Source: Anaerolineae bacterium (GTDB lineage Bacteria; Chloroflexota; Anaerolineae; 4572-78; J111). Taken from it: a stretch of DNA of 11,069 nt. Made by a program: the position numbers and the translations under genes. The notes beneath the pieces are model-generated. The model was not told the origin of the DNA and did not search any database. It saw only the letters and a list, made by a program, of their open reading frames with translations. The DNA lies in contig JAHDWA010000151.1 in NCBI GenBank assembly GCA_023382535.1, positions 1 to 11,069 of the forward strand, given 5' to 3'. This document shows, in pieces, positions 7,017 to 11,069 of this stretch; positions within the stretch are counted from its first letter, which is position 1, and each line of letters opens with the position of its first letter.

Positions 7017-7065
7017 GGATAGAAGATAGTAGACAGTCAAAAGGGCAGATTTCTATCTTCTATCC
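7017..7065. repeat. Inverted repeat after the amidohydrolase
   Basis: GGATAGAAGATAG (7017-7029) and CTATCTTCTATCC (7053-7065) are perfect 13-base inverted arms with a 23-base loop, beginning directly after the TGA stop. No T-run follows, so it is not a classical terminator on the + strand, though the hairpin could still protect or end the transcript. It lies between convergent genes and could serve both. Confidence 0.8.
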
Positions 7066-7086
7066 ACTACCTTCTACTCTCTGGAT

Positions 7087-7341
7087 TTACGCTTCCTGCT
7101 TGGGGCCTTCTTCTTTTTGATCCAGCCAGTTGATGGCGCTGTCAAGCAAGCTGCGCACGGCCAGCAGTTGTTCCTTACGGGCGTTGCGCATGTGCTGGCG
7201 AAATTCTGAGGCATCGAAAGCTTTGCGCTTGCTGGACATGCGGTTTTCAACCTTATCCCGCACCCCTTTGATGCCGTCGCGTAGCCAATCTTCAAAATCG
7301 AACGCTTCAACCGGCTCGTGGTTATACGTTTTTTGGGCCAT
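7087..7341 (-). CDS. Small charged hypothetical protein
   Basis: An 84-residue protein with no recognised family. It is strongly hydrophilic, rich in Lys, Glu, Arg and Gln, with no membrane segment or cysteine. Residues about 20-72 look helical, with heptad-like spacing (RDKVENRMSSKR..., LLAVRSLLDSAINWL), so a short coiled coil or helical bundle is plausible. Coding reality is supported by the gene's own signals: GAGGG eight bases before the ATG (complement of 7339-7341) and a well-formed promoter at 7387-7415 on the same strand. It is divergent from the FAD oxidoreductase and convergent with the amidohydrolase. I recall similar short charged helical proteins in Chloroflexota, but this is not checked. 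Function unknown; a DNA/RNA-binding or structural role is only speculation. Confidence 0.72.
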   Translation of the reverse strand: MAQKTYNHEPVEAFDFEDWLRDGIKGVRDKVENRMSSKRKAFDASEFRQHMRNARKEQLLAVRSLLDSAINWLDQKEEGPKQEA

Positions 7342-7386
7342 CGCTTTACCCTCTTTGGCAAATAATAGTTATTTTGGTCTATCAAT

Positions 7387-7415
7387 ACTATACCTTTGAC
7401 GGAGTAATTCGTCAA
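7387..7415 (-). promoter_or_regulatory. Sigma70-type promoter for the small protein
   Basis: Read on the - strand, TTGACG (complement of 7410-7415) and TATAGT (complement of 7387-7392) are separated by 17 bases, close to consensus. Transcription would start near 7380, leaving a leader of about 40 bases before the ATG. Confidence 0.65.
7396..7415. promoter_or_regulatory. Dyad in the divergent control region
   Basis: TTGACG (7396-7401) and CGTCAA (7410-7415) form a perfect 6-base inverted pair around eight bases. The right half is the -35 hexamer of the - strand promoter; the left half is a -35-like hexamer facing the FAD oxidoreductase, but I see no good -10 for it. The dyad could be an operator for a regulator that controls both divergent genes. 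Confidence 0.4.
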
Positions 7416-7431
7416 TAGCGGGGATTTTCTG

Positions 7432-8616
7432 ATGAGTTCAGTGGAAACGGCGGATGTGGTCATTATTGGCGGCGGGGTAATTGGGGTCAGCACGGCTTAC
7501 TACCTGGCCCGGCGCAAGCGGGGGCGTATTGTGCTGCTGGAACGGGAAACGCTGGGCAGCGGCAGCACGGGCCGCTCGGTCGCCAGTATTGACTTGTTTT
7601 CCCATCAGCCGGCGGCAGTAGTCTTGCAGGCACGGGCCTATGAGGTTTTTGCCCACTTTGAAGAAATATTCGGCCAGGAATGTGGACTGGTCACCACCGG
7701 TCTGGCCGTGCTGGGAGGACCCGAACACGAGGCGGGGTTGCAGCAAGCGGTCCTGTCGGCAGAGGCAGCCGGGATAGAAGCCTGCCTGCTGACTCCAGCC
7801 GAGTTCGCTGCTCTGGAGTCGGCCGCCGATGTTACCGGCCTGGCCTCTATCTATTATGCCCCTCGTGGCGGCTACGCCGACCCGATGTTGACCACCAACG
7901 CCTTTGCCGGGGCAGCCCGCCAGTCCGGCGTTACCTTTCAGCAGGGGCGGTCTGTGACCGGCCTGCGTCGTCAGAACGATCAACTCATTGGGGTGGAAAC
8001 AGCTTCCGGTCCTATCGCTGCGCCGATTGTCGTCAGCGCGGCCGGGCCGTGGAGCCAGCGCCTGCTCAAGCGGTTCGGGCTGAGCGATTTGGGCCTGTAC
8101 GCCTGTGATCATCCGGTTATTTCCATGCATGGTCCGGCCGATGTTGGCCCGCCGCAGCTCAGTCTCCTGGATTTGCCCTACCAGACCTATGCTCGCCCCG
8201 AAACCGGCCACTTGACTTTGGCCGGCTCGATGGACCGGAGCGTTGGGTATGAGCCGATTGAGCTTGAGGATTTCCGGGGGCAGGTTACGGCGGAGTATAC
8301 CTGGTGGGTAGCCGAGCGGCTGGTGCTGCGCTACCCGGCGCTGGAGACCAGCGAACTGCGTCCGGGCTGGTCGGGCTTGATGACCATCTCGCCCGACTGG
8401 CAGCCGGTCTTAGGGGCGATTCCCGAAGTTCCCGGCCTGTATATTGCGACCGGCTTTAGCGGCCAGGGTTTCAAAATCGGCCCGGCGGTGGGCGATTTGA
8501 TGGCCGGGCTGATCGCCGGGGAGGCCGAGGCTGCCGAACTGCTGGCCCCCTTCCGTCCCAGCCGCTTTGCCGAGGGTCGTCCCCTGGCGAAAAGCGAGTT
8601 TGGGGCGTTGGGATAG
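7432..8616 (+). CDS. FAD-dependent oxidoreductase (DAO family, amine/amino-acid oxidase-like)
   Basis: A 394-residue flavoprotein of the DadA/glycine oxidase/sarcosine oxidase class, which oxidises the C-N bond of amino acids or N-methyl amines. The FAD motif VVIIGGGVIG is at 9-18 with acidic ELLERE-type strand end near 37-39 (LLERE), followed by GSGSTGRS at 42-49. A second FAD contact region is VSAAGPWS at 201-208, and the C-terminal motif GFSGQGFKIGPAVG runs 341-354. In monomeric sarcosine oxidase the equivalent lysine of GFSGHGFK binds the substrate carboxylate; Lys348 here keeps it, so a small amino-acid-like substrate is likely. The usual His of that motif is Gln345, and no Cys is seen at the covalent FAD attachment region (around 304-312), so FAD is probably non-covalent. 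ATG 7432 is preceded by GGGGA at 7420-7424. It is divergent from the small charged gene. Electron acceptor (oxygen or respiratory chain) is unknown. Confidence 0.9.
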   Translation: MSSVETADVVIIGGGVIGVSTAYYLARRKRGRIVLLERETLGSGSTGRSVASIDLFSHQPAAVVLQARAYEVFAHFEEIFGQECGLVTTGLAVLGGPEHEAGLQQAVLSAEAAGIEACLLTPAEFAALESAADVTGLASIYYAPRGGYADPMLTTNAFAGAARQSGVTFQQGRSVTGLRRQNDQLIGVETASGPIAAPIVVSAAGPWSQRLLKRFGLSDLGLYACDHPVISMHGPADVGPPQLSLLDLPYQTYARPETGHLTLAGSMDRSVGYEPIELEDFRGQVTAEYTWWVAERLVLRYPALETSELRPGWSGLMTISPDWQPVLGAIPEVPGLYIATGFSGQGFKIGPAVGDLMAGLIAGEAEAAELLAPFRPSRFAEGRPLAKSEFGALG

Positions 8617-8659
8617 GGGGACAGTAAGTCTTGCCAACTATCATCCCCGGTTACGACTC

Positions 8660-8736
8660 AGGTGACTGGCACTTTTCTCCTGTGGTAAGACGGTTGCGAC
8701 CAGCAACGCTTGGGGCTAACCAAGTGCCAGTCACCT
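8660..8736. repeat. 77-base palindromic element (REP/MITE-like)
   Basis: The terminal arms AGGTGACTGGCACTT (8660-8674) and AAGTGCCAGTCACCT (8722-8736) are perfect 15-base inverted copies. Within them GTTGC (8693-8697) and GCAAC (8703-8707) form a small inner hairpin. I recall closely similar GTGACTGGCAC palindromes as dispersed repeats linked to REP-associated transposases in other genomes, but cannot verify here. No transposase gene is in the window, so if mobile it is non-autonomous. Confidence 0.8.
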
Positions 8737-8762
8737 TTAGCCTGGGCAGTTACCATCCCTGT

Positions 8763-8790
8763 TTGACTCGCTCGTGCAGAAGGTTATAAT
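8763..8790 (+). promoter_or_regulatory. Near-consensus sigma70 promoter for the methyltransferase
   Basis: TTGACT at 8763-8768 and a perfect TATAAT at 8785-8790 are 16 bases apart. It faces the methyltransferase at 8959, giving a leader of about 160 bases. The -35 hexamer lies in the right-hand flanking repeat of the palindromic element. Confidence 0.65.
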
Positions 8791-8958
8791 CAAAATTATT
8801 GAAAGCTTTATTTCTACGGTTTTCGCTTTTTCCCACTTCAGGCTTCACCATCGCTCGATGCTGCTTACTACTTGCGGAGTCTTTTTGTAAAACTTAATCG
8901 TTGGTCATATAGCCTTTCCAAGAATTTGATGTGACAGGCGAATAGGAGGTCATTCCCT

Positions 8959-9771
8959 ATGGCTGATATGAAATTGCCGTCTCAGCGAGCCGAGGCATGG
9001 GCCAGCGGCGACTCTTACGAACCCTATGTGGGCCGCTGGAGCCGCCTGGTAGCGCGCGAGTTTTTGGCCTGGCTGGGGCTGCCAGCAGGCAGTGATTGGC
9101 TCGATGTTGGCTGTGGCACCGGCGCGCTGAGTCAAACCATTCTGCAAACGGCCAGCCCTGGCAAAGTTAAAGGGGTAGATCGTTCTGATGATTATATTGC
9201 CTTTGCCCAGGCCCAAATACAGGAAGAAGAAGCCGAGTTTGAGGTTGGGGATGCCCAAGCTCTCCCCGTCGAGAATGGAACGTATGACGCCGTTGTCTCC
9301 GGTCTCGTCCTCAACTTTGTGCCCAAGCCGGAGCAGGCAGTGGTGGAAATGGCTCGCGCCGCTCGGCCAGGAGGGAAGGTAGCTCTCTATCTATGGGATT
9401 ATGCGGGCAAAATGCAATTCATGCGCCACTTCTGGAATGCTGCGGCCGCCCTCGACCCTGCCGCCTATCCTCTCGACGAAGGGCGGCGCTTCCCCCTCTG
9501 CCAGCCTGAACCACTGCAAACTCTTTTGCAGATGGCTGGACTAAAAGAGGTTGAAGTGTGCCCCATAGACATCTCCACCGATTTTCGGGATTTTGACGAT
9601 TACTGGACACCCTTCCTGGGTGGCCAGGGGCCGGCGCCCGGTTATGCCATGTCTCTGAGCGAAGAACGACGCACCGCCTTGCGGGACAGAATCCGGGAAG
9701 CCTTACCCTTTGCCCTGGATGGCTCGATTCCACTGGTCGCTCGCGCCTGGGCTGGGCGCGGGGTGCGGTAA
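8959..9771 (+). CDS. Class I SAM-dependent methyltransferase
   Basis: A 270-residue class I methyltransferase. The SAM-binding motif I, WLDVGCGTGALS, is at 47-58; an acidic ribose ligand is in VDRS (73-76); motif GDAQALPV is at 97-104; the post-core strand ends with ARPGGKVALYLWD near 135-147. Members of this group transfer a methyl group from SAM to a small molecule; the closest named style is UbiE/COQ5-like, but the C-terminal third (DDYWTPFLGGQGPAPGYA, 202-220) is a different accessory stretch, so a quinone substrate is not implied. A strong AGGAGGT site (8944-8950) lies eight bases before the ATG, and a near-consensus promoter lies upstream, suggesting it starts its own transcript. The OsmC-like gene follows 75 bases downstream and may be co-transcribed. 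Substrate unknown. Confidence 0.9.
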   Translation: MADMKLPSQRAEAWASGDSYEPYVGRWSRLVAREFLAWLGLPAGSDWLDVGCGTGALSQTILQTASPGKVKGVDRSDDYIAFAQAQIQEEEAEFEVGDAQALPVENGTYDAVVSGLVLNFVPKPEQAVVEMARAARPGGKVALYLWDYAGKMQFMRHFWNAAAALDPAAYPLDEGRRFPLCQPEPLQTLLQMAGLKEVEVCPIDISTDFRDFDDYWTPFLGGQGPAPGYAMSLSEERRTALRDRIREALPFALDGSIPLVARAWAGRGVR

Positions 9772-9846
9772 AGTTGGTTATATGAGACTTTCCTCCATCA
9801 CTACTAAGTTAGGGTGGGGTGAGTTCCAACGGGAAGGAAATAACTG

Positions 9847-10365
9847 ATGAATGCAGAGCAACTGCGCGCGCTGCAAGCACCGCTAAAAGAAAAGTATCGA
9901 GAAAAACCCGACGCTGCCCTGGTAACGCTGCGGGCGCAAGGCCGGGTGGGGGAGGGGATTACCTGCAAGGTCGAAACCGGCAAGGCGCTGGTAGCGGCGG
10001 GACTTCACCCGGCGACGGGGGGCGATGGGCTGGCTGTCTGTTCCGGCGATATGCTGCTTGAGGCGCTGGTGGCCTGCGCCGGCGTCACCCTGCAAGCGGT
10101 CGCCACGGCGATTGGGGTGAATCTGCGCGATGCCCTCGTCTCCGCCGAGGGAGACCTGGATTTCCGGGGGACCTTGGGTGTCTCCAAAGAGGCGCCGGTG
10201 GGCTTCAGAGACATCCGACTGAATTTTGACCTGGATACCGACGCCGACGAGGAGCAGCTTAAGTCGCTCATCCGGCTGACGGAGCGGTACTGCGTAGTCT
10301 ATCAAACCCTGCGCCGCGCTCCTGAGGTTGCTATTTCATACCAGGCTGAGTCTAAGGCTCAGTAA
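9847..10365 (+). CDS. OsmC family protein (probable peroxide or thiol-dependent reductase)
   Basis: A 172-residue OsmC/Ohr-fold protein. The two conserved cysteines of the family are present: Cys77 in the long central helix (LLEALVACAGVTL, 70-82) and Cys149 in ERYCVVYQ (146-153). Two more cysteines, Cys40 and Cys65, are extra. Classical OsmC/Ohr proteins use the cysteine pair to reduce organic hydroperoxides in the cytoplasm; several OsmC-like branches have no proven activity. The N-terminal 30 residues are a charged helical extension that precedes the barrel. AAGGA at 9834-9838 is eight bases before ATG 9847, supporting this start. No separate promoter is evident in the 75-base gap, so it probably shares the methyltransferase transcript. 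Length is somewhat above the 140-residue Ohr type because of the N-terminal extension. Confidence 0.88.
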   Translation: MNAEQLRALQAPLKEKYREKPDAALVTLRAQGRVGEGITCKVETGKALVAAGLHPATGGDGLAVCSGDMLLEALVACAGVTLQAVATAIGVNLRDALVSAEGDLDFRGTLGVSKEAPVGFRDIRLNFDLDTDADEEQLKSLIRLTERYCVVYQTLRRAPEVAISYQAESKAQ

Positions 10366-10394
10366 GACCCTGCTCAGGATGATTTTCGGCTTAC

Positions 10395-10449
10395 AAACGC
10401 ACCCTGAGTAGCTCTGAGCGAAGCGAAGGGCGGATCGAAGGATGCGTTT
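10395..10449. repeat. Short inverted repeat between convergent genes
   Basis: AAACGCA (10395-10401) and TGCGTTT (10443-10449) are 7-base inverted arms 41 bases apart, enclosing GAGCGAAGCGAAGG-like sequence (10417-10430) of the kind I recall as dispersed intergenic repeats in many environmental genomes. It lies between the convergent OsmC-like gene and the - strand methyltransferase. No clear terminator T-run. Confidence 0.45.
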
Positions 10450-10469
10450 ACAAAAACTCCGAACTCAGG

Positions 10470-11069
10470 TTATTTAGGCTTCTGGCCGACGGCAATGAGC
10501 GAGGTGCCAATCGGTAAGTTGACCAGGCCGATCAGGGCCGCTTCGATTTTACCGACCAGCGTCAACAGCGCGTTGACCGGCGGGGAGGCCGGTTCCATTT
10601 CGACCTGGTACTCGTCCTCACTGAGATGATGCGAGGCCAGTTGCGGTTCGGCTTTGGCTTTGCGGCGCAGCAAAATGAGGGCAGCGGCCAGGGGAAAAAC
10701 AAAAAAGTTGTTATAGGTGACTCGCCTGACGGTAAAGCCGGTTTGGGCGAGTTTCTGTTTTAATTCGGCGGCGGTGTAGCGGCGGACGTGAGCGTTGATG
10801 TCGTCGTTGTGGCTCCACAGCCACATCAGGGCCGGAACGGTGATAATCATGTGCCCGCCCGGCTTGAGCACGCGGTAGCTGTCGGCCAGGATGGCCAGAT
10901 CATCCTGGTTGTGCTCGATCACGTCCAGGGCGGTCACGGCGTCGAAGCAGTTGTCAGGGAAGGGCATGGGCTGGGTGGCGTCGAACTGGTCCACGTCGTA
11001 ACCGCGCTGGCGAGCCATTTTGACCGGGCGGGGGTCAATTTCGATGCCCTTGACCCGGCCGTACTCGCC
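10470..11069 (-). CDS. Class I SAM-dependent methyltransferase (5' partial)
   Basis: Cut by the right edge: codons stay open to base 11069, so the methionine at 11018 is internal and the glycine-rich SAM motif lies outside the window. Of the 199 visible residues, GIEIDP (8-13) is the acidic ribose-binding strand, FDATQPMPFPDNCFD (29-43) and LDVIEH (48-53) are the central core motifs, and LKPGG (68-72) closes the core. The C-terminal part has a hydrophobic stretch at about 120-134 (NNFFVFPLAAALILL) and a second near 170-195, separated by an acidic linker, so it may sit at the membrane face. This architecture, with the SLIAVGQK-type ending, is common in methyltransferases beside cell-surface glycosyltransferase genes; that is an inference as no neighbour is visible. 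Function in polysaccharide or lipid-linked modification is possible, not shown. Confidence 0.88.
   Translation of the reverse strand, partial: GEYGRVKGIEIDPRPVKMARQRGYDVDQFDATQPMPFPDNCFDAVTALDVIEHNQDDLAILADSYRVLKPGGHMIITVPALMWLWSHNDDINAHVRRYTAAELKQKLAQTGFTVRRVTYNNFFVFPLAAALILLRRKAKAEPQLASHHLSEDEYQVEMEPASPPVNALLTLVGKIEAALIGLVNLPIGTSLIAVGQKPK

Larger units (their letters stand above)
8617..8958. other. 342-base intergenic region
   Basis: This gap holds the 77-base palindrome at 8660-8736, a near-consensus promoter at 8763-8790 and about 160 bases of AT-rich leader ending in a strong Shine-Dalgarno (AGGAGGT, 8944-8950). I see no RNA gene, riboswitch motif or convincing short ORF. Imperfect direct repeats flank the palindrome: CATCCCCGG..GACTC at 8642-8659 and CATCCCTG..GACTC at 8754-8769. 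Confidence 0.7.

Noticed and set aside
7017..7065. Intrinsic terminator after the amidohydrolase
   Set aside because: The 13-base stem is good but AT-rich with no T-tract after it, so it was annotated as an inverted repeat only.
7074..7493. 139-codon - strand frame overlapping the small protein
   Set aside because: It overlaps the FAD oxidoreductase start and the divergent promoter; the 84-codon frame has its own ribosome site and promoter.

Overview
The window looks like chromosomal DNA from a GC-rich, free-living heterotrophic bacterium. Protein style (many Gly/Ala/Leu-rich metabolic enzymes), the mix of families and the short AT-rich palindromes between genes recall uncultured Chloroflexota (Anaerolineae-like genomes). 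That assignment is an inference from impression; no rRNA or marker gene is present to prove it. No phage, transposase, CRISPR, tRNA or rRNA gene was seen.

Layout. Bases 2-7016 hold six genes on the + strand: an adenosine-deaminase-family enzyme cut by the left edge, an iron-type alcohol dehydrogenase, an aldehyde dehydrogenase, a short-chain dehydrogenase, a hydroxypyruvate-isomerase-like TIM-barrel protein (start codon overlaps the dehydrogenase stop) and a metal-dependent amidohydrolase of the nucleobase/nucleoside deaminase type. A small charged protein of unknown function (7087-7341) lies on the - strand, divergent from a FAD-dependent amino-acid/amine oxidoreductase (7432-8616). A 342-base gap with a long palindrome and a near-consensus promoter precedes a SAM-dependent methyltransferase (8959-9771) and an OsmC-like protein (9847-10365). 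A second methyltransferase, cut by the right edge, runs on the - strand.

How the genes may work together. The centre reads as a catabolic island: two NAD-type dehydrogenases for alcohol and aldehyde steps, a ketone/alcohol SDR coupled to a sugar/keto-acid isomerase-like protein, and at least two hydrolytic deaminases of unrelated type, followed by an amine oxidase. A plausible theme is breakdown of a small hydroxylated or N-containing compound (sugar acid, amino alcohol or purine-derived). No transporter, kinase or transcription factor lies inside the window, so the substrate cannot be named.

The most striking non-coding signal is that nearly every gap in the island holds a different short inverted repeat. 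One of these families occurs twice as a 76-base nested palindrome, before the aldehyde dehydrogenase and before the amidohydrolase.
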